Assembly (NCBI GenBank): GCA_032358165.1 | Contig: JAALGY010000061.1 | Coordinates: 496,001-560,000 of the forward strand | From: Diplosphaera chodatii | Taxonomy: Eukaryota; Chlorophyta; Trebouxiophyceae; Prasiolales; Stichococcaceae | Reading direction: 5' to 3' | DNA: 64,000 nucleotides | Shown here: positions 12,423 to 24,860 of the stretch, piece by piece | Layout: each line of letters opens with the position of its first letter | How positions within the stretch are numbered: the stretch's first letter is position 1 | Made by a program: the position numbers and the translations under genes | Notes under the pieces: model-generated | The model's database searches: none | What the model saw: only the letters and a program-made list of their open reading frames with translations | What the model was told of the DNA's origin: nothing

Positions 12423-13423
12423 CACCAGGGATGGACCTGACAGCCTGCCAGGTGTCTGCCACCACAGTCCTGCACCTGACTGTGCGCCGTGATGCCTGGT
12501 GCTGTGTGGCGCAGTTACAGATTTTGCCCATGATAGCCGGCATATCGACCGCTCACCCGCTCAGCAGGGTCGGGTGACCGGCCCACTCTTCCGGTGGGAT
12601 GCACCATGCCGGCGCGACGTCATGCGCAGCTTGCTGCGCTGCCTCCGGGACACCGACAGGGAGCGCAGCATGCCGCTCAGCATCGTGCAGGATGGCAAGG
12701 CTGCTCTCGGCTGCTACAGCGGCTGCTCGCACAGGACACCGCTGGAATGGCTGCCAGCCGCTGGCGGCAGTGGCCTTGCAGCGGCTGGCATGCTGCGGCT
12801 GGTGCCGGTTGCGAGGCGGGCTTTGTAGAGCTACTGTGCCAGTCAGGCAAGGCACCGATGGTGTGTCAACGCGAACAAGCTGCTGCAGCAACAACATGCC
12901 TGCTGGTGCACGTGTCAGACAGCGCAAGCACTCCAAATTGCAGCGTGTCCGAGCCGCGCAGTCCCACACCAGCCTGCAAGAGTGCGTTAGAGGCTCGTGC
13001 AACTTGCAACAAGGAACCTTAAGCGAACACAGAGCTTGGCAGGCTACACGCTCGTCACGCTGGCATACCTTACGCAATGACACCCTGTCCGTCCTCCAAA
13101 CAGCTGCGGCGACAGCTGCACTTGCCGAGCAATGTTACTGTATGACGCCGGCGCGAGTTGCAACATGCCCGACGGCTGAAGGCTTGCAGCAGCATGCCCT
13201 GCTGCGTCTACGCAAGTCTACATCGGGAGTTGTAGCCAAGTGTTATAGGTGCCCTGCAAGATTCGACTCCGACACATACATCGCAGCTGTGCAGGTGCGA
13301 GTGAGAGCACGCACCATATCGATGCCTACCAAAACTCTGTAGTGAACGCATAACAGCAGTGTACGCATGCTTTACGGTCCATCTTGACGCAAGCGTTGGT
13401 CATGCGCAGGCGCCTTGACAGAC
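12423..13423. other. Intergenic region between MnmA and the disordered-protein gene
   Basis: About 1 kb between divergent genes. Open frames occur on both strands but none matches a family I recognise. It probably holds the two promoters, 5' UTRs and possibly an unmodelled first exon of either gene, such as a targeting peptide for MnmA. Confidence 0.4.
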
Positions 13424-16233
13424 ATGCAGCTGCCGCCATCGCCACCGCTGGCAGCCCTGCGAACCAGCCGCTCGGATCTGTCCCTGCTGGACGAAAGCGA
13501 CGACCTGTTGTCGCCGTCCATTCTGGGCGCGGCCGCCGCCGGCAGAGTGCGTGCTGCGCTGTCGCCGGTGAAGCGGGGCGGCGGGCCCCGCGCCAGAAGG
13601 CAGTCCCTTTCGGCATCGAAGGCGTTGCAGACCCTGGACGAAGAGGAGCCAGCTGACGGTGCCCAGACACGTGAGCCACAGATGCTGGCGGCGACGCCGT
13701 CGCCGCTCTTATTCCCGCCACCAAAGCCGTGCGTGTCACCGCCAGACTCGCCCGATGCAGCAGCGGCGGCGGCGCCCGCAGCGGCCACCCCCGCGCGCCG
13801 CAGCCCGGCCCTGGCCGCCATGCAGGCCAGCGTCGCGGCCGACCGCCACGTGGATGCCGAGGTGCGCAGAGTCCCCCACCCCTCTTGACCTGCTGCGCTG
13901 CGTGCTCGATGCTGATGGCACCGCAGCGTGGCTCGTGAGTGGACCCGCACACCGCGGTTGGGCACAGCGCATGACTGTGTGTGCACAATGTCGGTTTACC
14001 AAGAGTGTGCCTCCCCTGATAGCAACGCTCAACCAAGCATGTCTGCGGCCTGAGCAGGTGAGGCGGAGCCCAGGGCTGCTGGACTCGGCGGAGCTGGCGG
14101 CGCTGTGCACGCCGCCGCCGGCGCAGCCGGCGCCCGGCGTCCCGCCCCGCAGCACAGGCAGCCGCTCCACGGTGCCGCGACGGGCCTCGGACCCACACAG
14201 CCGCGGCGGCGCGTCCCCCTGGACCCCGAGCCCTGCACAGGTGAGCCACCTCCAGGTCCCGGGACGCCCCGCCTTGCAGGCCTGCTCCTGGCGCGGGCTG
14301 AAAGTGCCAGGGCTGACAGGGCTCTCACTGCACGGCATCACGTGCGGCTCACCATGCAGCCGTGCGTCAGGTCGGAGTCTCCTGGCACGGACACTAGCAA
14401 GCAGCTTCCGCTGTGATGTGTTCTGCGGGCGCAACTAAGTGCAATCAAAGCGCACGCGGCATCACACATTGACTACTGAAAACTGACTGAACACCCCCAC
14501 CTGCAGGCGGCGTCGCTGCGCGCCAGCACCGCCGCCGGCACGCACTTTGACACAGAGGCGCGCCTCAGCCCGGGGCTGCTGAGCGGCGCCGAGCTGGCGG
14601 CCCTCAGCACACCTTCCCCGCAGCCGGGTAATGCAGCAGCGAGGTCAGGGGCGCTGCCACCGCACAGCAACCAGCAGGGGATGGCAGGTGAGCAGACGGG
14701 CGCTGCTGCTCTGGTCCTTCCTATGCATGATTTGATGGAACCACACACTCTGATGCACCCCATACTCCGCAGAGAACAATGTATGGTGGCAATTCCCGAT
14801 GTGCTCCAGCAGGAGCGATTGGCACCATGCCCCAGCATGTGCCCCCCGGCAGGGCGCCAACACCGGCGGCAGCAACAGATCACGGAGCTCAGCCGCGGAG
14901 CGGGGGCCGCGGCCCGAGACCGGCAGCCGCTGCAACGCCTCCCCGGCACAGCCCTGCTGCCAACGGCACTCCGATGCGCGGCTCAGCTACGCCGCGACGG
15001 GGTGCGAAGCGGGCGTCATGCTTGCGCGAGACCACGGGGCAGGTGGCGAACAGGGGCGCTGGCAGCCCACACAGGCCTCTGCATCAGAGCAAGTCTGCTG
15101 CTAAGCCTGCGGGTGCAGCATGTGCCGGCACGCGCACAGCAGCAGCGGCAGCGCATGCCGGGGCTGGCGCCGGTGCTGCGCCGCCGCTCCAGGGCCGGGG
15201 CTCGCGCATCCCCAGGCCGGCGCCGGCGGCGCCCAAGGCCGTGCCTACCACCAGCCGGCCCGCGGCAGCAGCAGCAGCAGCCAAGGCAGGGAGGCCGGCG
15301 GCGCGGCCCACAGCAGCGGCGGCTGGTGCCAGGCAGCTGCGCACGCCCCAGGCTGCCAGCGGCAGCGGGCCGACCCCGGCGAGGCAGCCCGGCCCCCCTG
15401 CAGCGGCAGCCCGGACCGGACCCGTGGCCGGCCGGCAGCGCCCCGGCGGCGCCGCAGCTGGCAGCGGCACGAGACCCGGCGGCAGCAGTCACGCGGCGGC
15501 GCCAGCGCCGACTGCGGCTAATCGAGCTCCGAACGCCGGGGCCAGCAGCGGCTCGCGCATACCAGGCCCCGCTGCCGCCATACGCGGTCGAGGCGGGCGC
15601 TCGTCCACGCAGCAGCCGGCACCACATGCAGCAGCCCCAGCCGAGGTGCCCACTGCTGCTCCCGCTGATTTCAACCCCATGCACTGCAACCCGTTGGCTT
15701 CATCGCTCATACGCTGCGCCGTTCACCCGGCTACTGCTGCATGAGGAGGCCATTGGGCATCGCGGGCCGAGCCGCACGCTTTTGTAAACTCAACCTGCGC
15801 ATCAGACCACCGCCGTGGAGGGGCTTCTCAGTGGCGCAGCTGCTGCGGCAGGTGCCCAAGTCCAGGCCGGCCAGCCCCGCCACGCTGGACGCGCTCATGG
15901 CAGAGGAGGCGCTCGCCTTCCAGCGTGCGCACGTGCATTTGGATGTGACATAGTTCACTTCACGACAGACATGAAACTTGCACACTTCCTGACCAGCAGT
16001 TGCACCTTGTCGGGCAGCGATCCTGCAATGAGCTGCATGCATGCCCCATTGCCAGACTTGTATGGTTCAGATTACCACCTGGTGCTGCTGTCTCTGGCGC
16101 AACAGCCAAGAAGCAGCTGCTGGCGGTGACGCCGGAGGGCAGCCCTGGCGCCGGCGCCGGCGGCGCGCACAAGCGCAAGACTGCGGAGGAGCGGCAATGG
16201 GAGGCGTGGGCCACGCCGCCCGAGGGGCGCTAG
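13424..16233 (+). CDS. Large disordered Ala/Pro/Ser-rich protein with SPGLL-AELAAL repeat, function unknown
   Basis: I do not recognise the family. Clear exons are 13424-13861 (from the ATG to an E|GTGCGC donor), 14058-14240 and 14507-14687, all joining in phase. A long GC-rich block from about 14770 to 15744 follows, in which two reading frames stay open and I cannot decide which is used. The last segments are about 15790-15947, encoding FSVAQLLRQVPKSRPASP, and about 16100-16233, ending EERQWEAWATPPEGR and a stop. Exons 2 and 3 each open with the same motif: RSPGLLDSAELAALCTPPP and LSPGLLSGAELAALSTPSP. Exon 1 has acidic/serine motifs such as SDLSLLDESDD. The rest is low complexity, consistent with a disordered scaffold or nuclear/cytoskeletal protein, but that is a guess. 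Confidence 0.55.
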
Positions 16234-16908
16234 GGTTTAGTGTGTAAGGCCCGGGACCCACAAGCCCTTGGCTGTAATATATAGTATAGGCCAGAGGCAA
16301 CGGTATGCTGTGTGTGGTGAAATGGCAGATGTCAGAATCGGCCGATGTTGGCCGATGTTGGGGTGCAGAGTCCGCAGACTGCATGCGGTGCTGGGCAGTG
16401 GCACATGCAGGAATACCATACCGTCATGCACGGTAGGTGATTTGTATGTTGTCCCATTGCGGCTGCAGCCAGCAATGCTGTGCACTCCCGGTTGCTGTGC
16501 ACGGAAACACTTGGTATTTTGACTTCAACAGGCAGGCCTGCCCTACCCTGCTAGATCGATGCAATATAAAGACGATAAATTAGACCAGCCCAAACCAACC
16601 CATCCCCAGACAAAGAGCGGGCCGCGGCAAGCTCACACTGAGCATTGCAAAGAGTTTGCACTGCCATCAACACGCACAAGGTTTTGCAATGCCATTAAGA
16701 GCCGACTTCAAAATTCTGCCCCGGACCGCCTGCTGATGATTAAACAAGTGCGTGCCGCTGCCTTGCACAGCCGCTGCAGTGGTCAAACCCAAACATGTGG
16801 ATGATGCTGTCAAGTGCCAGGACCACTGCAGCTTGCATGCTGATGGGAATGCAGCGCATACCCCTCTCCTTCCTGCTGCTGGATCACTGCCTCGTCTGCT
16901 GCCTGTCT
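16234..16908. other. Convergent 3' region between the disordered protein and the first GT92 gene
   Basis: About 670 bases between two genes that end facing each other. TGTAA, the usual polyadenylation signal of many green algae, occurs at 16243 and again at 16273 on the plus strand, the second about 40 bases past the stop. No coding exon was recognised. Confidence 0.4.
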
Positions 16909-19900
16909 TCATCTAGCTGCAGCGTCACCGGCATCGGATGCGCTGGCATCACCAGGCGCCTTCTGCTGCGCTTCAGTCGAAGTGTCAGTGCTGTTGTCAG
17001 CAGTCTCGCTATTGCCTGCTGTCGCTGTGCCGGCAGCAGCTGAAGACAGAGCGCCAATGATCGCATCGATGCTGGCGACGGCCTGAGCTGCCAACCCGTT
17101 GCTGACGCTGCAACGGCAACACACGGTGAGCTCCCATGCCAAGCTGTGTAGCACTGTCGTTTTGACAACAATAGGGTGCATCGCAGTCAAGCCCGCCCCT
17201 CTGTACTGTCAGGCGAAATGCAGCAACGCAGCCCAGAGGCATCACCTGTCGTCAGGCGATGGTTCCGGAGATGCTGCCGTGAGAGCCGCCATCACATCGG
17301 CGACCAGCTGCGAGCTGCCGCTTCTTGCACCTTCTGTTGCGGGTGGCACTTCAGCATGATTTGGATTCTTTGCTGCTGACGATGGCAGTGCTGGGGCTGC
17401 GGGCTGTGAAGCCAGCTGCTGCTCGCCGGCAGCCGCTGAGGAAGCAGCATGCCCCGCAGACAGCTGCTTGCCTTGCTGCACGTTCGCTGCTGGCTGCTCC
17501 GGCCAGAAGCCCAGCTCCTGTACGTGACATGTAGCAAATAACGATTGAGTCGTGACGTTTCAATTTCACTCAAACTGAAGTAAATACTTGATGTGCAGGC
17601 CCTGTAGGGTGGATGTCACAAGCTCGTGCAGGTTCGGAGTCCGTAGCACAGCATGCTGACAGTAATACAATGCATGCCTCCTGGGCACAAACTGTGGTGG
17701 TTGCACACCTTGGCAGCGTGTATACCATCAAGGCACTCTTCGGTCGCGTCTTCATTGATCATGTCGAAAAACTCCTGCTTCTTGTTGTTCAGCATCCCCG
17801 AACCCCGTGCCATCTTCTCCTGAGCGACGACAAGCAACACATCAGCACCAGTAGCGTGCTGCAGTACTTCACGAAAACGTGAGTAAACAGCGATGTTTGA
17901 GAGCCTCTGCATCTCCCAGTGTGCAGCCGCCGTCTATTCTTCAAGCATTCAGCCGCGGCACGGGAACCGCTTACCTGATTCTCTTCGAGACTCTTGCTCA
18001 CATAGTGGTGCAGCACAATCTGCACATCACTGGTTCATTGCTTAGCACCATGCACCAGTAATGATGACAACGGTTAGGCTTCTCCTGTGAGTTGCACTGG
18101 GAGTGCACGTTGGCATGGCATACATGCCCAACAGATGAGCGTAGCCATAGCGCCAACCTGCTCGGAGGTGTGGTACTCATGCACGGGTGCATCCACACGA
18201 GCGAAGCGCTCGTTGACTGCCCGCCTGCCATGCTTGTACCTGTTTGGCACACCCAAGGACAGCCGTGAGCTGTTCTGCAACCCAGCAATGCTGTTGCTAT
18301 GTAGCGCAAGCAATGGCCTTTGATGGCGCTCTACACGGTCTTTATCCTATGGGCCAACAGCAGCTGCACGCTGTCCGCACTGCTGTGACCTCACGTGAAG
18401 GTGTGCGGGTCCTTGTACGGGCGGTCGGCATAGCGCAGGTTCACGAGCATCTTGGTGTGAAGTGCCGCTGAGGTGTCGTGCTTGACGCACCGCCTGCAGG
18501 GGTCGTGTGGGATGAGTTCGACGCAGGTGAACAGCAACACAGTGCCCATCTCACCGCCGCTGCCTATGCACTGCGGGGTTGTGCTTCAGTGTGACACTAC
18601 AACGGCCAACAGCAAGGTGACAAGACCCACCAGTAGGACTTCAAGCTGCCACCTGGCGGCCGGGTGGTGTGCCCCGAGGACCCGAACACCTCCCAGTTGA
18701 CCGCCAGACCGCCATGCGCCTCATACGCCTGCGCATGGACAGTGCGTGCATGCCTTGCATCGCGATGGCCCACCAGCAAGCGCAGCCATGCGCATATGAC
18801 CTCCATCTGCATGACAGAATCTGGAACGTGTGACAAGTCTGCAGCGCCTGCAAGGTACGCTTGACGCGTACCTTCAGGAACGTTGGCAGCTGCAACGAGC
18901 GGTTGCGCAGCACGAGGAACTCATCTGCGTCGACGAAGCCCATCCAGGCGTGTCGGTGCCTGAACTCCTGGACGCAGATGTCGTATATCCGCGTGTGCAG
19001 GGTCCAAACCGTGTTATGAAGGAGTACCTTGTGCAGCGTATTGACTGCACCCAGTGACGGATATGCAAAGGTTGTGAAACCAGCCTGAGCAGTGTCTACA
19101 GGAGCATACATGGCAGTTCCTCCCTGGCACTCAGATGCATATCATCCCAGCCTCCCAGCCTGTGATCAGGTTGCTCACCGCCAGCTGCGGCGGCTGCTTC
19201 CCGGGCTCCCCCTTCGCAGGCAGCGCACCCTTGTCGACCCAGTGGTACTCCACCAGCCCCGACTCTATGTACGGCTGCAGCGTCTGCACGGTCACACATC
19301 GCATCATAGCACCTGGGCAGAGGTAATTAGGTCACGATGCATTGGGGACTGCACCGACATAAGTGTCCCTAGAGCACAAGCAGATGGCAACCCTGGCCAC
19401 GTGCTCGCAGCCACACTACCTGCAAGAAAACATCTGCGCAGAAACACAGCACGCACTGCGGACTAACACAGACGTGGGAGGGGGTTTTAGCGCCGCTGAC
19501 CTGGTTCAGGGGGGGCGCCGTGCCCATGTCGAAGACGTACATGCGGCTGACGCCCAGCAGCTGGTGCCACTCCAGCCACTCCGCCAGATCAGCCGCCTGG
19601 TCCTTCACCGCCAGACACAGCGCCACATACCCCTGCAGCTTGAAACACATAAGTGCTGAGCAGCTCAGTGGGACGCACCAGTGCAAGGTAAGGAGCGGTC
19701 AGAGTCGTGTAGCTGCAATGATGCAGCATCTCGGAGCACATGCTCACGAACAATAACACATGTTCGGGGGGGTGCATCGGAATCAATCACCTCTGGGTAG
19801 TGCCGCATCAGCCGCCTTGCTGGCAGCGCTGCTGTGTCCCACCGGGTGGCCCTCGCGACCGGAGGCTGGAAGTTGTCATTCGGCGGCTGGTACAGCGGCG

Positions 19901-20646
19901 CCTCCTGCCGCTCGGGCGGCGGATCTGCGGGCGCACACCAGGTGAGACGCTGTTGGTGGCTGACATGCCGCAGACACGGCATGTCGGCGTCGCAGCCAGT
20001 GACAGCATGTCTCTATGTCGTGTGACTGCTCTGCAAGCTGGTGGCAACAGCAGACGCCCAGCAGCAGCGCGCGGGCGCTTCATGGTAGAGTTGATGACCT
20101 CTAGCTGGTTGCCGATGCAATCAACGTCGTGCAGCTGGGGACGCACCATTGGCGTGCTCCCTGTCGTGCAAGTCTGCGAAGCTCTGCTCACGCCATGTCA
20201 TCCTGGAACCAGGAGGCTCTGTCCCTGCGCAGTGCATTCGAGCGGCATCGTAGAGCTCACAACTGCACTGATGTATGTACAGCAGCTGCCACAGCATCAC
20301 CCAAGTCACGGCACGCTCTCCACGAAGCATCTGCTTGGAACGTCACGGCTTGCTCCTGCATGCTTACCGGCACAGAAGGTAACTCACCTGGCGGCTGTGG
20401 CTGCACAGCGGGCTGCTGGAGATGACGCCGCGACACCGCGGCAGGTGCCAGGAGCGGCATCGCAGGTGAGCGGCCCCAGAGGTATGGCGCGCACAGCAGC
20501 AGCGCCGCGGCGGCCAGCACCATGCCTGCCGGCTGCCGCCACTGCTGCGGCATGCCGGGCTCCAGCGGCAGCTTTGGCGGCGTTGGGGCCCCTGCTGTTG
20601 GCGCCTGCTCGCAGGACTGCCGGCGGTGCGCCGTATGTGGCGCCAT
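16909..20646 (-). CDS. GT92-type (DUF23) glycosyltransferase, type II membrane protein, copy 1
   Basis: Twelve exons in phase: 20646-20388, 19924-19791, 19632-19501, 19283-19179, about 18967-18872, 18728-18631, 18493-18395, 18239-18158, 18019-17975, 17819-17709, 17517-17246, 17107-16909; 543 residues. A membrane anchor, MVLAAAALLLCAPYLWG, lies near residue 42, so a Golgi type II enzyme is likely. The catalytic part has the family hallmarks VALCLAVKDQAADLAEWLEW, YVFDMGTAPPLNQ, RHRHAWMGFVDADEFLVL with an intact D-x-D, MLVNLRYADRPY, and IVLHHYVSKSLEENQ. A low-complexity Ala/Gln/Ser tail of about 150 residues follows. Members transfer sugars (galactose in characterised animal and plant enzymes) onto glycans; the substrate here cannot be told. 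The start of exon 5 has an alternative acceptor. A paralogue lies directly upstream in the same direction. Confidence 0.85.
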
Positions 20647-21874
20647 GAGCTGACAGTGCCGCGCTGCCACTCACAGTCGAACCGCTGATGCATACATCTG
20701 GTCAATTGCATGCTCCAGGCGGCACCCTCCGCCCATCGACAGCCTGCCTCGACCTGCAGTTGAACAGTCGCATATGAGTGCGAACGGTCTCGCGACTCGC
20801 TCTGCAGCACAGATAGGGTCAGCGGTTCGAGACGTGTTCTTGTAGCATTCATATGGTGGTCAATTGCCGCAATGTGCGCAAAGGGGCTGCTCTTCTGCCC
20901 TTGGGCGCAAGGCAATAACCTGCATCCGTTGCCGTGCATGCACAGCTGCACCCACCTGCCCCCAGCAGGGCACGCCCACGGCTGCAGATAGTCAAAAGTG
21001 TATCATAGAAGATGGCGGCGATCCGATGACTTGTTGCGTAAGATACAACCCTGGCACCGTACCACGAGTCCGTCCACGACCGATAGCTGTCAACAGAACG
21101 GCAGAATTCGCTGTTTGCAGTGCGCCCCTCTTGACAGGCAACCAGCACAGCTGATTGCAACTCAAAGATCGTGACTCTGCAAGGCTCCTCTGTGGCTATG
21201 AGGCCTCCTCACCACCGTCCGTTCTTGGGCAAGCCTCAGCGCACCCTGGGCGTGCAATGCCACGCAAGCCAATCTGACTGACAGCTCGACATGTGTTGAA
21301 AACTTGAAAGGAGCGTGAACCGCCTGCGGCCGCCGTCGCCGATGCGCTCGCTACGAGTGACACTGGTGACAGCGGTGTTCATCTACACGGCAGGCAATCA
21401 TCGCCCACGACAACAACGAGTACGCCAACGCCTGTAACACTGTAGTGCTGGACCTACCGCACAGTACGCATCAAGTGCGCCGGCGCCCTCCAGACATCGA
21501 TAGCCGTGTTGCTGACTGGTATATGATTCTGTCATCAATGCAATGCAGTCAGCAAAGTATGTGGCGCCCTCGCAGCTGCGACCCGCAACCACGCTGCCAT
21601 GTCGCACGGCTGCAGCACGAAAGAGGGTACCGCGGCGACACAGCGCACCGCCTCCCGCACCCGCCGAGGCCCGCTGCACGTGCAGATCCCCCGAAGCCAG
21701 CCGCACCCACCCAGCCTCCTCCCCTGTGCCAGCTGTGCATGTGCTGGACGGTCTGCTGACGCTCTCTCAACTGACCGGCTTGCGCCAGCCTCATAGCTGC
21801 TGTGCCACGCCAGCCAGGCTGTTCCCGGGCTGTGTTGGAGTTGGCTCCGCGGCAGGCGGCACTGCGATGCTGCG
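20647..21874. other. Region between the two GT92 copies
   Basis: About 1.2 kb between tandem genes. It should contain the 3' UTR of copy 2 and the promoter of copy 1. Several open frames of about 100 codons occur on both strands, but none has recognisable motifs or convincing splice partners. Confidence 0.35.
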
Positions 21875-24860
21875 TCACTGCTGATCAGCACGCGAGATGC
21901 CAGCCAGGGTCTGCTCCCGCTGCTTCTCTAACCGCTTCTGGCGCATGCGTGCCTGCACCACCATTAAATATGATTTACTACTTGCTAATGCTCGGAAGAT
22001 ATTGGGCGAACCTGCCTGGTGCATTGTAGATGGCTATGCATTGGATGTGCATGTTGACGGAAAGGGCGCATCCTTCGCAGCGCACAGCTGCACACACCTC
22101 CCGCTGCGTGAAGCCCATGTCATGCCAGCTCAGCATGCCGCTGTCGGCATCCTCGTTCTCCTGCTGTGCCTGCAGTCATGCAGCATGCATGCACTGCCCC
22201 GCCAACGTTTCATTCTGCACAAGCAAGCCGCCGTAAAGGCAGATGCTGGGACCCAGTGCAAGTTTGCAGCAGACCATCTGGCCACATTTGCCCTAGGAGC
22301 AGCGGCCCTCAATTGTCGGGAAGGCAGGTCGACTATAGGTGCTAGCTAGTGCCTTCCTGCACCGCACCTGCTGCAGCAGCTGCTGCGGCGACCTGAAGCC
22401 AGGCGCTGACGCCCGCTGCGCCGCCTCAGGGCACGACTGCGTGGCTGCCGCATCAACCTCCCGAAGTCGGCTGACCGCTTTTCGGCGCCCACTCGCCTGC
22501 TATTGTGCAGGCGAGGTGCTTGGGCACAGGAGGCATGCGGAACGTCCCAGCTGCTCAACAAGCTCGGCAGGCACCTATGTAGCAGCCTGTACATGTGGGT
22601 AGCAGTTGAGCCAGCATAGCCCTGCGCTTACCTTCACATCGCTCAGCTGGTAGTGATGCAACGCAATCTGCAGTCAGCACATAGCTATTCAACAGGCCGC
22701 ACCACACGTTCAGTCGAAGTGCACGTTGGGCAGCAGCAGCAGGTGTGCACCTGTGACGATATATGCCGGCTGCCTGGACCCTGAACCCACACTCCCGCTT
22801 CGTCCACTGCAATCTTCCCATTCTGAAACCTGCGCATGAGCAAAGCAGAGCATCAGCTGGCAGGAGAATCATCTGCAAGTCGGGCTGCTCCTTGTCCTGA
22901 TATTGCTGTGCTGTAGCCCACAGGGTGATGCAATGATGTTTGCGCCTGCAGCCTATCAGTTTAGCACACATGCGGACTCACGCAAAGGCGCTGGCGTCCT
23001 GCATCGCCCGGTCCGCATACCGAGTGTTGACCAGCAGCTTGACGCGCTCTGACTCCGGTCTGCTTGCTGGCAAACACTTCCTGCACGGTGGAGTCAAAGC
23101 AGATTGTGCACTGGAAACGCAGAGTCTGACATGCCAGGCATAGGCATCATCGTTTCGGCACAGCCAAGCTCCCCAGCTGAAGCCAGACGACACCAGCATG
23201 CACTGTCTGACTGCAGCGAGCCGTCCAATGGTGGCGTTCAAATGCAGTGTCCAGTAGACACAGGAGGCACGATGCAAGCATGCTCACTGGTAGGCTCGGA
23301 GGACACCCTCCTGCTGCTGTTTTCTATGTCCGGCCGACCCGAACACGACTGTGCTGATGGCCAGCGCCCCATGACTTTCATATCCCTGCAGAGCGCAGCC
23401 ATCCAGTGGCAGATGGCTTTGCAGTCAACTGCATGGCCATTCATCACCGTGTCGCATGCTGCAGAGTGCTATTGCCGCTCGCCAAGCTGCTGTTGACATC
23501 ACAAAGGTGGCGGCATGCGGTACCTTCAGGAACGCTGGGATGTCCAGCGTGCTGTTCCGTACGAGTATGTACTCATTGTGGTCGATGAAGCCCAGCCTGC
23601 ACGCAAAACCATGCAACACCATCCGACATGACCTCAAATGATGCAATACAAAGATGTGCTGGTCAGACTGCTGGACCCTGCTGCATGGAGCAGATGTGGG
23701 TGATCAACTGATCTCAAAGATTGACATGCCAGGGGTGTCAGATCGCTCACCAGGCGTGGCGGTGCCTCATCTCAGACATGCACGTGTCATGCGCCTGCCC
23801 CCGCGTCACCGCCCCCGGCGCCGAGTAGTGGTACTCGACCAGGCCGTCGTCCACCAGCGGCTGCAGCGTCTGTGCAGGCAGCATGCGCGCCGAGCATTGT
23901 CATGGCGGGTCGTCACACGGCACTGCTTATCTTCGTGGCCGGCATCCATCCGGATGTGCACTTGATGGTTGTTCCCTCCCAAAGCGACAATGCCGGCGTT
24001 TGTGGCAGCCTCAATCACTTCAGTGGCACTGCACCTGGTTCAGGGGGGGCGCGCTGCCCAGGTCGAACACCACAAAGCGGTCCACGCCCGCCAGGTGGTG
24101 CCAGTTCACCCACTCCAGCACATCCGGCGGCGCCGCGTCTTGGACCGCCAGGCACAGCGCCACATAACCCTGCAGCCACAGCAGGCCGTTCATGATCCCA
24201 TGCATAGTGTCCTGCACCTGCGTGCACTGCCCATCCCCCCACATACACCCTGTTCCTGCCCTGACTGCTATTGGGAGGGGCCGCTTGGAGCCGCTCCAAG
24301 TGGAGGCAACACACTGCTGGGCACTGCAGCCCTGCATGATGCTCACTGGTGGGTGGTCCCGTCTCCGCGGCAGCTTCCGCAGCGTCGCGTTCCCCGACAT
24401 GTACAGGTAGGCCGCATCCCGCAGGAACATTGGCTCGACTTTGCCGTCCAGCGGCTGGTAGGGCGGCAGCTGCCCCCATCGCTGGAGGCCCGAACCTGCG
24501 AAAAGTGGTCCTTCTGGTTCACACAAGGCTCACACAAACAGACGTTCCTTACTGGAGACGTGAATCTGCCACGCTTTGTGTGCAGCAGCTTCAGCTGCGT
24601 TGCAGTGCGAATCTGCACACTAGCGCCGTCAGCATTGCAGTATTTCTGACCGTCTACCTACCTGCCAATGCTGTGCGACCGCGTCAGTTGCAATGTTGCA
24701 CAATCCTCGAAGTTTCTCTGCCTCCTCAGCATGAACGCCTACCTGCTGTGTCTGCGCCGGAGCTGCCTGTTTCTGCTGGACCCGCAATGCTGCTGCCACC
24801 GCTGCGGGGCCTCAGCTGCGAAGCCAGCAGCAGCACGATGCCAAAGGCCAGCAGCAGCAT
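21875..24860 (-). CDS. GT92-type (DUF23) glycosyltransferase, copy 2, with altered D-x-D
   Basis: Eleven exons in phase: 24860-24743, 24495-24347, 24169-24035, 23869-23751, 23596-23524, 23385-23288, 23080-22982, 22829-22751, 22667-22632, 22496-22368, 21952-21875; 370 residues. It starts with a membrane segment, MLLLAFGIVLLLASQL, though an upstream exon in the same frame could add residues. Shared hallmarks with copy 1 are VALCLAVQDAAPPDVLEWVN, FVVFDLGSAPPLNQ, MRHRHAW, LLVNTRYADRAMQ and IALHHYQLS. Two exons (98 and 99 bases) have the same length in both copies. Where copy 1 has FVDADEF, this copy has FIDHNEY, so the metal-binding D-x-D is replaced by D-H-N. The enzyme may have lost or changed activity. 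It lacks the long C-terminal tail and ends in a charged helix rich in RQKRLEKQREQ. Confidence 0.82.

Noticed and set aside
14681..15787. A 368-codon Arg/Pro-rich open frame on the plus strand, overlapping a 321-codon one
   Set aside because: High GC keeps several frames open here, so length is no evidence. I kept the region as a low-confidence part of the disordered-protein gene instead of separate genes.
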